From Algoriphagus lutimaris (GTDB lineage: Bacteria; Bacteroidota; Bacteroidia; Cytophagales; Cyclobacteriaceae): a stretch of 64,000 bases of DNA. The stretch spans positions 161,406 to 225,405 of the forward strand of contig NZ_JAFIDJ010000004.1 of NCBI RefSeq assembly GCF_017051705.1. The letters are read 5' to 3'. A program made the translations under genes and the position numbers. A model generated the notes under the pieces. The model saw nothing but the letters and a program-made list of their open reading frames with translations. It was not told the DNA's origin and did not search any database. Shown here in pieces: positions 1 through 7,922 of this stretch (the stretch's first letter is position 1; each line of letters opens with the position of its first letter).

Positions 1-1601
1 ATGATCTGTTGTGCATGATTCAAGGTCAACGCTCTTCTATCTTCAATACGTTTGATGTTTAGCGGTAACTTTCCAGCATCGTACCTAGGAGTCAAAAAAG
101 TCAGTTGAGGTTTGTCCTTTCGCTGATCATAATCCATCACCTCCAATTCAGCCAATTTCCTTAAGCGACTGATGACATCAATTTCCCGTATTTCAAGCGT
201 TTTAGCCAGTTTTGTCTCCTGAATAGACAGGTATTCCGAAAATAGATTCCCCCCATAAGTTCTGAGTAGCACCTTTACTACCGGATCCAAATTTGCATAT
301 GCTATTTGAACTTCATAAAGCCTGGCCGGATCTACCATGAAATGGATTCTGGAAGGGGCATAAAAACTTTCATTCAGGGAAATCAAGCCTTCCTCCTCTA
401 ATACTTTGAGTGCATAAAATGTCTCTAAAACACCCAAATCATAATTTTGGGCAAATTCATGGTAAACGAAATCAAAACTGCTGAACATATTGCTCCCTAC
501 CGCCAGCTTGTAATAATTTGCCAGACATTGGTAAACCCTTTTAATAAAATCTATGGGAGGATAGACTAAAGCCGCTCTATCCATAAGTGTTTCAAAATCC
601 TGCTCATTACTTACCAATACTGCAAAAGATTTTTCTCCATCCCTTCCAGCTCTGCCTGCTTCCTGATAATAATTCTCAATATTTTCAGGGAGGTCAGTAT
701 GAATTACCACTCGAACATTAGGTTTATCAATTCCCATCCCAAAGGCATTTGTACTTACCATCACCCGTGTCTTGTCTGCCATCCAAGAAGCTTGTACAGC
801 ATTACGATCAGCCATGGTCATCCCAGCATGATAGGGTGATGCGGAAATGCCCATTTTTAATAATGAATTGGATATCTGATGTGTGGCCTGCCTATTTCTA
901 ACATACCAAATCGCCGATCCTGCTACTCGTTGGAGGACTTCAACCCCTTTTTCAAATTTATTTTCAACAAGGCGAACGCTAAAACTTAGATTTTCACGAG
1001 CAAAACTTTGATGAAATTCCTGCTCGTTTTTCATCAATAATTTGTCCTTGATATCCTCACACACTTTGGGCGTTGCCGATGCCGTCAAGGCTAAAATCGG
1101 AACCTCAGGATGATATTTCCTTATTTCTCCAATTTCCAGGTACTGGGGTCTGAAATCATAGCCCCATTGAGATATACAGTGCGCCTCATCTACGGCAATA
1201 AGATTGACTGGCATTTGCTTGAACCGCTCAATAAATAAATCCACCTTGAGCCGTTCCGGAGAAACATATAAAAATTTATAATCCCCATAAATGCAGTTAT
1301 CCAAAGTAGTGTCAATCTCTCGGTAACTCATACCCGAAAATATTGCTGCTGCTTTGACACCTTTGGCTTTCAAGGCATCTACCTGATCTTTCATCAAAGC
1401 AATCAGAGGACTGATCACCAGACAAATCCCTTCATTTACTAAGCCAGGTATTTGATAACACAGGGATTTACCTCCCCCAGTTGGCAGTAAAGCCAAAGTA
1501 TCATGTTGGGACAACACTGAATTGATAACGTCCTTCTGAACGGGTCGAAAATCTTCGAATCCAAAGATCTTGTGAAGTATTTCCTTGCTACGTTTTTCCA
1601 A
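1..1601 (-). CDS. recQ: RecQ-family ATP-dependent DNA helicase (3' part missing at window edge)
   Basis: About 533 residues are visible; the C-terminus runs off the left edge. Superfamily 2 helicase motifs are clear: the FRP-Q region at about 18-22, motif I PTGGGKS at 40-46, DEAH at 138-141, and a QEAGRAGRDG motif VI near 320. After the helicase core the usual RecQ zinc cluster of four cysteines is absent: only one Cys (in YQCLANYY) is seen there, followed by a winged-helix-like stretch. The start is inferred to be TTG at 1601, because the enoyl-CoA hydratase stop codon TAA lies immediately upstream in the same frame and the conserved N-terminus begins about here. It unwinds DNA in recombination and repair (family knowledge). 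It is probably cotranscribed with the upstream gene. Confidence 0.93.
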   Translation of the reverse strand, partial: MEKRSKEILHKIFGFEDFRPVQKDVINSVLSQHDTLALLPTGGGKSLCYQIPGLVNEGICLVISPLIALMKDQVDALKAKGVKAAAIFSGMSYREIDTTLDNCIYGDYKFLYVSPERLKVDLFIERFKQMPVNLIAVDEAHCISQWGYDFRPQYLEIGEIRKYHPEVPILALTASATPKVCEDIKDKLLMKNEQEFHQSFARENLSFSVRLVENKFEKGVEVLQRVAGSAIWYVRNRQATHQISNSLLKMGISASPYHAGMTMADRNAVQASWMADKTRVMVSTNAFGMGIDKPNVRVVIHTDLPENIENYYQEAGRAGRDGEKSFAVLVSNEQDFETLMDRAALVYPPIDFIKRVYQCLANYYKLAVGSNMFSSFDFVYHEFAQNYDLGVLETFYALKVLEEEGLISLNESFYAPSRIHFMVDPARLYEVQIAYANLDPVVKVLLRTYGGNLFSEYLSIQETKLAKTLEIREIDVISRLRKLAELEVMDYDQRKDKPQLTFLTPRYDAGKLPLNIKRIEDRRALTLNHAQQI

Positions 1602-2378
1602 TTACCAGTCTGGGTTGTTCTTATTCAAAAAGGATGAAATCCCTTTGATGCAATCCTCATGGGATCTTGCTTTTGCATTGACTTCGGAGGCGTTTAACAA
1701 GGCTTTCTCTCGCTTATCCCGATTGATGGATCGGAGTAAGGTTTTGGTTGCAGCCATGGAAAAGCCCGAATTTTGGTCAATGAGTTTGTTGGCAAAATCC
1801 ATCACTCCTTTTTGCAAAAATTCATCATGACAAACTTCCGTAATTAAACCCAATTCAGCTGCTTTTGCAGCCGAAATAAGTTCGCCGGAAAGCAAGAGCT
1901 CCTGGGTTTTAGCCATGCCAATCTGTTCAGCAAGAAATACCGAAACCAAAGCAGGAACGAAGCCTATTCTTACCTCTGTATAACCAAAAAGTGCATTGGG
2001 AACGGAAAAAGCAAAATCACATACGGTCACCAATCCACAACCACCTGCCAATGCATGCCCTTGGATATTGGCGATAACAATTTTTGGCATGGTATAAATC
2101 AAGGTCAGTAGTTCCTTTAAATGATTGCTATCCTCCAAGTTTTTCGCATAGGAATAGCTTTGCAAATCCTGAAGATAGGCTAAATCAGCTCCAGCGCAGA
2201 ATGCTTTCCCCTCTGCTTCCAGAATTATTACTTTGACATCTTCCCGCTGATCCATCTCCACAAAGGCCTGATGCAAGCCAGAAATCAATTCAGGGCTTAA
2301 TGCATTCCGCTTTTCGGGTCTATTAAGTTTTATAAAACCGATCCGATTCTCGACTCGGGTTAATACAGCATGGGTCAT
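1602..2378 (-). CDS. Enoyl-CoA hydratase/isomerase (crotonase) family protein
   Basis: A 258-residue crotonase fold protein. The N-terminal half carries the oxyanion-hole segment around AFCAGADL and the second conserved block IQGHALAGGCGL, as in enoyl-CoA and methylglutaconyl-CoA hydratases. The family adds water to, or isomerises, enoyl-CoA thioesters in fatty-acid or branched-chain amino-acid breakdown; the exact substrate cannot be read from sequence. I chose ATG 2378 (MTHAVLT...) over a TTG 54 bases upstream because that TTG is part of a TAnnTTTG promoter-like element at 2430-2437. The stop abuts the recQ start with no spacing. Confidence 0.88.
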   Translation of the reverse strand: MTHAVLTRVENRIGFIKLNRPEKRNALSPELISGLHQAFVEMDQREDVKVIILEAEGKAFCAGADLAYLQDLQSYSYAKNLEDSNHLKELLTLIYTMPKIVIANIQGHALAGGCGLVTVCDFAFSVPNALFGYTEVRIGFVPALVSVFLAEQIGMAKTQELLLSGELISAAKAAELGLITEVCHDEFLQKGVMDFANKLIDQNSGFSMAATKTLLRSINRDKREKALLNASEVNAKARSHEDCIKGISSFLNKNNPDW

Positions 2379-2429
2379 GTAGCAACTTGATTTAGGAGTA
2401 ATCAATTTACTTTCATAAATAGTCTTTCC

Positions 2430-2437
2430 CAAAAATA
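2430..2437 (-). promoter_or_regulatory. TAnnTTTG promoter element upstream of the crotonase gene
   Basis: On the minus strand the sequence reads TATTTTTG, a full match to the Bacteroidetes -7 element TAnnTTTG. It sits about 50 bases before the chosen ATG at 2378, inside the gap after comEC. No clear -33 TTTG lies at the usual distance, so this is a motif match only. Confidence 0.4.
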
Positions 2438-2441
2438 AGGT

Positions 2442-4373
2442 CTAGAAAAGAACCCGAAATGCAGCACCTTCGAAGGAAATCTGATTGGATGAAGGCAATT
2501 CTACCCATTTATCATTCTCCCACTTTTGAATGGCTATGGAAAGGGGATCATTTAAATAGAGCTTTTTTTCTTGAGAGTCAATCTTGAATTTATTTGAAGG
2601 AAACCTTAGAACACCTCCTATTTCCTTTATGAAAAACAAAGAATCAGGGATAACATCCCAGTTTTTTTGTACTCGATAGGGATCAATCTGGTAGCTAATA
2701 TCTTGAGGATTTATGCCTTCATTCCAGCTTTGCACCTTCCCTGAATAAGCGTAATCAAGCATCATCCCTTGCGTGGTATGATAGATTATAAGCTCCTCCT
2801 GGGGACTTTTGAAATAGGAATACACCTCAAACCCTGCCCAAGAAAAACACAATATCAAGGATAGCCAAACCAGCTTTCGTTTAGGGTAATAATCCCAGGA
2901 TACCCAAATCAAGAGAGCCAACCAAACCCCAAGCAAGGTGTATAAAGAAATGGTCAATCTTGCAAAATTTGAAAAGGGCAACCCTTGAATGGAAACTACT
3001 AAAAAGTTTTGAATCGTAACTAATTTACCGACCAAATACCCCATCATATCGCCTAGTAATGGAATCCAACCAAAAAACAAAAGCGGCACCCCAATTTGTA
3101 AAATCAAAAAGGTAATCGGGATGATTAATAAATTTCCGATCAGGAAATAAGTAGGAAAGGAATGAAAATAAGAAATAGTCAATGGGAAAGTAGCAAGCTG
3201 AGCTGCCATACTGACTGTCAATAGTTGCCATAAGTATTCTTGCCATTGATGATCAGGCTGCCATAATCTGAGAAGTTTAGGTTGTAACAAAGCAATTCCT
3301 GCTACAGCCAGATAGGACAATTGAAACCCCACTTCAAAAATCACTTGGGGATTAAAGGTAATCATCAGCATGGCTGAAAAGGCCAGCACATTAAAAATGG
3401 AAGGCTTTCTTTCCCGCATTTGTCCCATAGTTAGCAAAGAAAACATAATCGCCGCCCTTACCACGGAAGGAGACATCCCTGTTAACACCGCATAAACCCA
3501 AATCAACACAATCACCCACCATAAATATGTTTTTAGTGCTACTTTCTTTAATCCGAATGGTTTGATGACTACCATCAATAATGCATAAATAATCCCTACA
3601 TGTAACCCAGACACTGCTAATAAATGCATGACTCCTGTCTGACTATATGCCTGCTTAAGGTCCTTTTCTAAAAATTGTTTTTGCCCCAGCAAAATTGCTT
3701 GTGCAATTTGATTGGAAGCTCTGTCTGGGATTTTGGATTCCAAGAATTTACTTAGCCTATTTCTAAGATGTTTAAAAAAATAGAGGCTAAAGTAGGGGGA
3801 GCTATTATTTATAACAACAACTTCCTTCTTCAGAAATTGTCGATATAAAATCCCTCTTCTTTCCAAATAGCCGGAGTAATTAAACTCATAAGGATTAGAA
3901 GGAGATGGAATGGTTTCAGGATTGGACGGGATCCAAACCATATTTCCCGGCAGTAAAGGAATCTTCGACTGATGATAAATCACTACTTGTCCCGACTTAT
4001 TTTCCCAGATTCCACCCTTAAGAATGGACTTGATTTTTAAGACATTTTCAAATGAATTAGGTTTCTCCTCATCATAATTAATCACTTCGGCCAAATATCC
4101 ATCCACCCCATTCCAGTTTATCTTCTCGGAGGAATTGATTCCATTTTGAGATATCCAATTTCCAAAAAGGAATAACATCGAATATGCCAACACTGCATTT
4201 TTTAACTTCCTGAATTGATGCGGAGAGTATATCAATAAGCCTGCATAGAGGATCCAAGTACCGATTAAAGCAATCAGGATTACAGTTGGATCATTGGCCC
4301 AAGCTTTTCCCGTAAAAATCCCAGCGATAAAAAATGGGAGGTATCTCAAAAATGGAAAATCCGAAAACCGCAT
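2442..4373 (-). CDS. ComEC/Rec2-family inner-membrane DNA-uptake channel protein
   Basis: A 643-residue polytopic membrane protein. Residues about 1-70 hold N-terminal hydrophobic segments, followed by a soluble beta-rich DUF4131-type domain (about 80-185) and then the Competence domain with the characteristic block LLAVSGLHVGIIYALL (about 250-265) and many transmembrane helices to about 515. The last 120 residues are soluble but do not show the metallo-beta-lactamase HxHxDH motif that longer ComEC proteins carry. The family imports single-stranded DNA across the inner membrane during transformation. It stands next to the recQ pair; no pilus or ComEA gene is in the window. Confidence 0.9.
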   Translation of the reverse strand: MRFSDFPFLRYLPFFIAGIFTGKAWANDPTVILIALIGTWILYAGLLIYSPHQFRKLKNAVLAYSMLFLFGNWISQNGINSSEKINWNGVDGYLAEVINYDEEKPNSFENVLKIKSILKGGIWENKSGQVVIYHQSKIPLLPGNMVWIPSNPETIPSPSNPYEFNYSGYLERRGILYRQFLKKEVVVINNSSPYFSLYFFKHLRNRLSKFLESKIPDRASNQIAQAILLGQKQFLEKDLKQAYSQTGVMHLLAVSGLHVGIIYALLMVVIKPFGLKKVALKTYLWWVIVLIWVYAVLTGMSPSVVRAAIMFSLLTMGQMRERKPSIFNVLAFSAMLMITFNPQVIFEVGFQLSYLAVAGIALLQPKLLRLWQPDHQWQEYLWQLLTVSMAAQLATFPLTISYFHSFPTYFLIGNLLIIPITFLILQIGVPLLFFGWIPLLGDMMGYLVGKLVTIQNFLVVSIQGLPFSNFARLTISLYTLLGVWLALLIWVSWDYYPKRKLVWLSLILCFSWAGFEVYSYFKSPQEELIIYHTTQGMMLDYAYSGKVQSWNEGINPQDISYQIDPYRVQKNWDVIPDSLFFIKEIGGVLRFPSNKFKIDSQEKKLYLNDPLSIAIQKWENDKWVELPSSNQISFEGAAFRVLF

Positions 4374-4411
4374 TTTTTAATTGAATTAATTATTAAGTTA
4401 ATGATTTTCGG

Positions 4412-4442
4412 ACAAAAAAAAGAGCCCTAATCAAGAGCTCTT
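4412..4442 (-). terminator. Intrinsic terminator of the small outer-membrane barrel gene
   Basis: Read on the minus strand, AAGAGC (4437-4442) pairs with GCTCTT (4420-4425) across an 11-base loop and is followed by a run of eight T residues. It lies just after the stop codon at 4462. Confidence 0.7.
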
Positions 4443-4461
4443 CAGTTTATTGATAGGATTA

Positions 4462-5034
4462 TTAAAAACGATAGCCTAGGTTAAATCCTGCATTAAATTC
4501 AATTCCTGTAAATCGATCTATTACATCGTCACTAAAATTTCTCCCAATGCTGGCATAAGGACCAAAAGCAAAGTGCTCAGAAACTTCCCATTTATATCCG
4601 GCTCCTGCCCCTAAAATAAAGGCTGTCATATCAGTCGTTTCTATGCCACCGGATTCGGAAGGTTCTTCAAAGTCTCCAAACCTGATTTTTGCCAAGGGAA
4701 AGAGATAAAAACGACCACTTCCATTACTATTCAGATAAAAATTCATAGCAGCTTGTAGGGAATTGGTCTTATATTTCTTCCCTTTCTTTTCATTATTAAA
4801 TCCAAATCGGTCATTAAAAAACCCTTTGAACTCAAGGGAATGGTCTTCACTCAAATAACGTTCGTACGCTACTTCAAACGATCCAAACATGATTAGGGTG
4901 AGAAAGTTAACTTTTATTTCATTGTTGAAATCTCCATAATAATTACTTCCTGTGCTACTAGAAACGACTTCCTGTGCAGCTAATGATCCAATCACTCCGA
5001 AGATCAATGCAATGGTTACAATGGATTTTCTCAT
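4462..5034 (-). CDS. Small outer-membrane beta-barrel protein
   Basis: 190 residues with a signal peptide of about 20 residues ending at LAAQ. The mature part alternates hydrophobic and polar residues in short amphipathic strands, with many aromatic and glycine positions, and ends in ...FNLGYRF with a terminal Phe, as expected for an outer-membrane barrel. A specific family is not recognised; DUF3575-like or OmpW-like barrels are possible. It is separated by only 30 bases from the GNAT gene but has its own terminator downstream. Confidence 0.75.
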   Translation of the reverse strand: MRKSIVTIALIFGVIGSLAAQEVVSSSTGSNYYGDFNNEIKVNFLTLIMFGSFEVAYERYLSEDHSLEFKGFFNDRFGFNNEKKGKKYKTNSLQAAMNFYLNSNGSGRFYLFPLAKIRFGDFEEPSESGGIETTDMTAFILGAGAGYKWEVSEHFAFGPYASIGRNFSDDVIDRFTGIEFNAGFNLGYRF

Positions 5035-5064
5035 ATTTTATTTTTTTAAATAGAATTACAATTC

Positions 5065-5505
5065 TTACGCCAACTGCATTTTATAGTGAAGAATATTACA
5101 TTCCTCAAAAACATCTCCTACCTTCTCAAACTTAAATTTGGTATATAAAGGCACCGCATCCAATTGCGCATTTAAATATTTTACCTTGCCTTTTGACTTT
5201 GGATCTGACTGAATATCAAGCAAAACCGCTTTTACCATACTTTGACCAACTCCTTGTCCCCTGGCTTCTTTTAAAACTGCAAAACGCTCTAATTTGACTC
5301 CCTTTTCTGTAAACCTCCATCTTGCTGCACCAACCGGTTCGCCATCTAAGGTAGCCAAAAAGTGGGTAGAATTTTCCTCAAATTCATCGTATTCTGCTTC
5401 TGCTGGCACTTTTTGTTCGACCACGAAAACCTGTTTCCGTATAGCATAGACCTTCTTCAACCGCTCTTGGTCATCAGCTGCTACTTTTTCTACTACCAAT
5501 TTCAT
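5065..5505 (-). CDS. GNAT-family N-acetyltransferase
   Basis: 146 residues. The N-terminal IRKQVFVVEQKVPAEAEYDEF block resembles ElaA-type GNAT proteins, and the acetyl-CoA pyrophosphate loop RFAVLKEARGQGVGQSMV (motif A, R/Q-x-x-G-x-G) lies at about 73-90. The family transfers an acetyl group from acetyl-CoA to an amine; the substrate is unknown. Its start overlaps the end of phoH by 32 bases, so the two genes are probably translated from one mRNA. Confidence 0.88.
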   Translation of the reverse strand: MKLVVEKVAADDQERLKKVYAIRKQVFVVEQKVPAEAEYDEFEENSTHFLATLDGEPVGAARWRFTEKGVKLERFAVLKEARGQGVGQSMVKAVLLDIQSDPKSKGKVKYLNAQLDAVPLYTKFKFEKVGDVFEECNILHYKMQLA

Positions 5506-6463
5506 TTTTCATTCGGTCTTTTTCAGCTTGATCTTTTTCGTAAGCCTCTATGATAGATTTGACTAGTTTATGTCGGATCACATCTTTTCCACTCAAATTC
5601 ACCACTCCGATTCCTTTCACATTTTTAAGGATTTTCAATGCTTCAGAAAGACCAGATTTCTGACGAACAGGTAAATCTACCTGGGTTTGGTCCCCCGTGA
5701 TAATCACCTTGGAATTTGGCCCCATACGAGTAAGGAACATTTTTATCTGTTCGTTGGTCGTGTTCTGGGCCTCATCCAATAATACAAAGGCATCATGTAG
5801 TGTTCTACCTCTCATATATGCCAAAGGTGCGATTTCTATGACTCTTGTCTCTTGATAAAACTTCAACTTTTCAGAAGGAACCATGTCAGAAAGGGCATCA
5901 TAGATCGGCCTTAAATAGGGATCTAATTTCTCCTGAAGATCTCCAGGAAGAAATCCAAGATTTTCTCCTGCCTCCACAGCTGGACGGGTAATGATGATTC
6001 GTTTCACCTCACGGTTCTTAAGGGCTCTCACTGCCAGCGCCACTGCGATATAAGTCTTCCCTGTACCAGCTGGACCTAATGCAAAAACCAAATCATTATT
6101 CATCGCAGATTCGACCAATTTTCTTTGGTTTGGAGATTTAGGCTTGATCACCAAACCTTTATTACCAAAAACGATTACTTGATCTCTACTTGCTTCTTCG
6201 AAAGGGACTCCTTCCACATCTAAATAATCCTTGACATTTTCTGGTGTGAGATGACCAAAGCGCTCCAAATGTTCCAACAATAAATTGAGCACATCATTTA
6301 TTCGCAAAATCTCTGGCGCTCCACCCTTGATTCGGATTTCATTTCCCCTGGATATAATCTTACTCTGAGGGAAAGCAAGTGCGATTTGCTTGATATTTTC
6401 ATTGGCCTGACCTAAAAATTCGGCCAAAGGCACGTTTTCTAAAGTGATTACTTTTTCTACCAA
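5474..6463 (-). CDS. phoH: PhoH-family ATPase
   Basis: 329 residues. Walker A GPAGTGKT at 130-137 and Walker B VLLDEAQN at about 227-234 identify a PhoH-like P-loop NTPase, a cytoplasmic protein often linked to RNA metabolism (family knowledge; role not proven). The start is TTG at 6463: the frame is open upstream to a TAG near 6508 but contains no ATG, and the N-terminus beginning VEKVITLENV matches the normal family start. The downstream GNAT gene overlaps its end. Confidence 0.92.
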   Translation of the reverse strand: MVEKVITLENVPLAEFLGQANENIKQIALAFPQSKIISRGNEIRIKGGAPEILRINDVLNLLLEHLERFGHLTPENVKDYLDVEGVPFEEASRDQVIVFGNKGLVIKPKSPNQRKLVESAMNNDLVFALGPAGTGKTYIAVALAVRALKNREVKRIIITRPAVEAGENLGFLPGDLQEKLDPYLRPIYDALSDMVPSEKLKFYQETRVIEIAPLAYMRGRTLHDAFVLLDEAQNTTNEQIKMFLTRMGPNSKVIITGDQTQVDLPVRQKSGLSEALKILKNVKGIGVVNLSGKDVIRHKLVKSIIEAYEKDQAEKDRMKNEIGSRKSSS

Positions 6464-6509
6464 TCTGTTTTCTTTGATTAGATTATCCTTAGGCGAACAA
6501 ATAAATTTC

Positions 6510-6517
6510 TATTTTTG
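6510..6517 (+). promoter_or_regulatory. TAnnTTTG promoter element before the SAM hydrolase-like gene
   Basis: TATTTTTG matches the Bacteroidetes -7 consensus about 48 bases before ATG 6566, in the divergent gap with phoH. The -33 position holds only a weak TTAG. Confidence 0.45.
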
Positions 6518-6565
6518 TCCGCAGCTCCTCTAACAAAAGTACACAATTTTAATTGACATGCTCCT

Positions 6566-7336
6566 ATGGCTTTGGTGACATTCCTCTCAGATTTTGGGGA
6601 CAAAGATTATTACGTTCCTGCAGTAAAAGCCAAAATGCTTGCAGTGAACCCACAATTGAACATTATAGATATTTCACATTCTATAGACACGTTTGACTTA
6701 GCTCACGCGGCGTTTGTCTTACGTTCTACTTTTCGTGATTTCCCGAAGGGTACCGTGCATCTGGTGGCCATCAATAGCACTGGATCCTATACGCATGGTT
6801 ACATAGGGATCAAACTGGAAGAACACATTTTCTTGGGTCCCAACAATGGTATTTTGAGTTTATTGGCAGATCATGACCCCGGCATCATGGTTCAGTTTGC
6901 AGACATCCATTTGAAAGACACTTCCTTTCCAGCCAAAGATATTTTAGCTCCCATCGCGGCAAAAGTAGCTAGTGGTGCCGCCATCCATGATTTTGGAGGA
7001 CCATTGACCAATTTCCGGAAATTGATGGGCCGGCAAGCCAAGGCTACCCGTGAACAAATTCTCGGCCATGTAGTCCGTGTGGATCGATATGGTAATTTGA
7101 TTACCAACATCCAGAAAGAGGTCTTTGAGAAACTAAACCCCGGAAAATTTACCATAGCATTCGGAAGAGAGGAAGTTACCCGACTGGATAAAGGTTATGA
7201 TCAAGTGGAACCAGGGGATTGCTTTGCTTTTTTCAACAGCTTGAATTTATTGGAAATCGGTATTAACCATGGACATGGGGCAGATCTGTTGGGCTTGAAA
7301 TATGATAGTGTTGTCTTCGTGAATTTCAACCCTTAA
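6566..7336 (+). CDS. SAM hydrolase/adenosyltransferase family protein (DUF62)
   Basis: 256 residues. The N-terminus TFLSDFGDKDYYVPAVKAK and the DISHSIDTFDLAHAAFVL block are characteristic of the SAM hydroxide adenosyltransferase family, which splits S-adenosylmethionine into adenosine and methionine with an activated water (fluorinase relatives). A conserved RVDRYGNLITNI block in the C-terminal beta-barrel domain is also present. Nothing suggests halogenase activity. It is followed after 4 bases by the ABM-domain gene, suggesting cotranscription. Confidence 0.9.
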   Translation: MALVTFLSDFGDKDYYVPAVKAKMLAVNPQLNIIDISHSIDTFDLAHAAFVLRSTFRDFPKGTVHLVAINSTGSYTHGYIGIKLEEHIFLGPNNGILSLLADHDPGIMVQFADIHLKDTSFPAKDILAPIAAKVASGAAIHDFGGPLTNFRKLMGRQAKATREQILGHVVRVDRYGNLITNIQKEVFEKLNPGKFTIAFGREEVTRLDKGYDQVEPGDCFAFFNSLNLLEIGINHGHGADLLGLKYDSVVFVNFNP

Positions 7337-7340
7337 AGCC

Positions 7341-7640
7341 ATGTTGATTCGGATTGTACGTATGACATTTCATGAAGAAAAAGTGGCTGCTTTTTTAGAG
7401 AATTTTGAGATTCATAAGAAATCCATCCGGAATTTTCCTGGTTGCCATCATTTAGAGCTTTGGCAGGATGAAAATGAAAAAAATATTTTCATGACATATA
7501 GCCATTGGGAAAGCGAAGAAGACCTGAATCAATATCGTGATTCTGAGCTATTTAAAAACGTCTGGGCTTATACGAAGACCTTGTTTTCAGAAAAACCCCA
7601 AGCTTTCAGTTCAAAAAAATTACAGAAAGTGGAAAAATGA
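7341..7640 (+). CDS. Antibiotic biosynthesis monooxygenase (ABM) domain protein
   Basis: 99 residues forming a single ferredoxin-like ABM domain: MLIRIVRMTFHEEKVAAFLENF, then FPGCHHLELWQDE and the SHWESEEDLNQYRDSELF block. ABM proteins act as small cofactor-free oxygenases or as haem or quinone handling proteins; no haem-degrading signature can be assigned. It starts four bases after the SAM hydrolase-like gene and ends about 90 bases before tRNA-Leu. Confidence 0.82.
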   Translation: MLIRIVRMTFHEEKVAAFLENFEIHKKSIRNFPGCHHLELWQDENEKNIFMTYSHWESEEDLNQYRDSELFKNVWAYTKTLFSEKPQAFSSKKLQKVEK

Positions 7641-7728
7641 GTTTGTAGAAAAAAAATTCTTTACTCATATTTGCATCCCGTTACGAAAGCAACGGACAGA
7701 GATTCTGAGAAATCAGAATTTACCAAAA

Positions 7729-7810
7729 GCCCAGGTGGCGGAATTGGTAGACGCGTTGGTCTCAAACACCAATGCCTTCGGGCGTGCCGGTTCGACTCCG
7801 GCCCTGGGTA
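7729..7810 (+). tRNA. tRNA-Leu (anticodon CAA)
   Basis: An 82-nt cloverleaf. The acceptor stem 7729-7735 pairs with 7803-7809 (one G-U at the end), the D arm contains GGTAGAC, the anticodon stem TTGGT/ACCAA encloses a CTCAAAC loop giving anticodon CAA, there is a long class II variable arm with a TTCG tip, and a GGTTCGACTCC T arm. The 3' CCA is not encoded. There is no sign of an integrated element at its 3' end. Confidence 0.97.
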
Positions 7811-7811
7811 C

Positions 7812-7844
7812 AAAAGCTCGCTGAAAAGCGGGCTTTTTCTTTTT
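7812..7844 (+). terminator. Intrinsic terminator after tRNA-Leu
   Basis: AAAAGCTCGCT (7812-7822) pairs with AGCGGGCTTTT (7827-7837) around a GAAA loop, then runs into T residues. It directly follows the tRNA. Confidence 0.85.
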
Positions 7845-7922
7845 AGATCCAATAATAAACCTCAAAAACAAAGGCATGCATTCTTGCAGGCCTTTTATAC
7901 TTCAAAATTCTTATTTCAGAGT

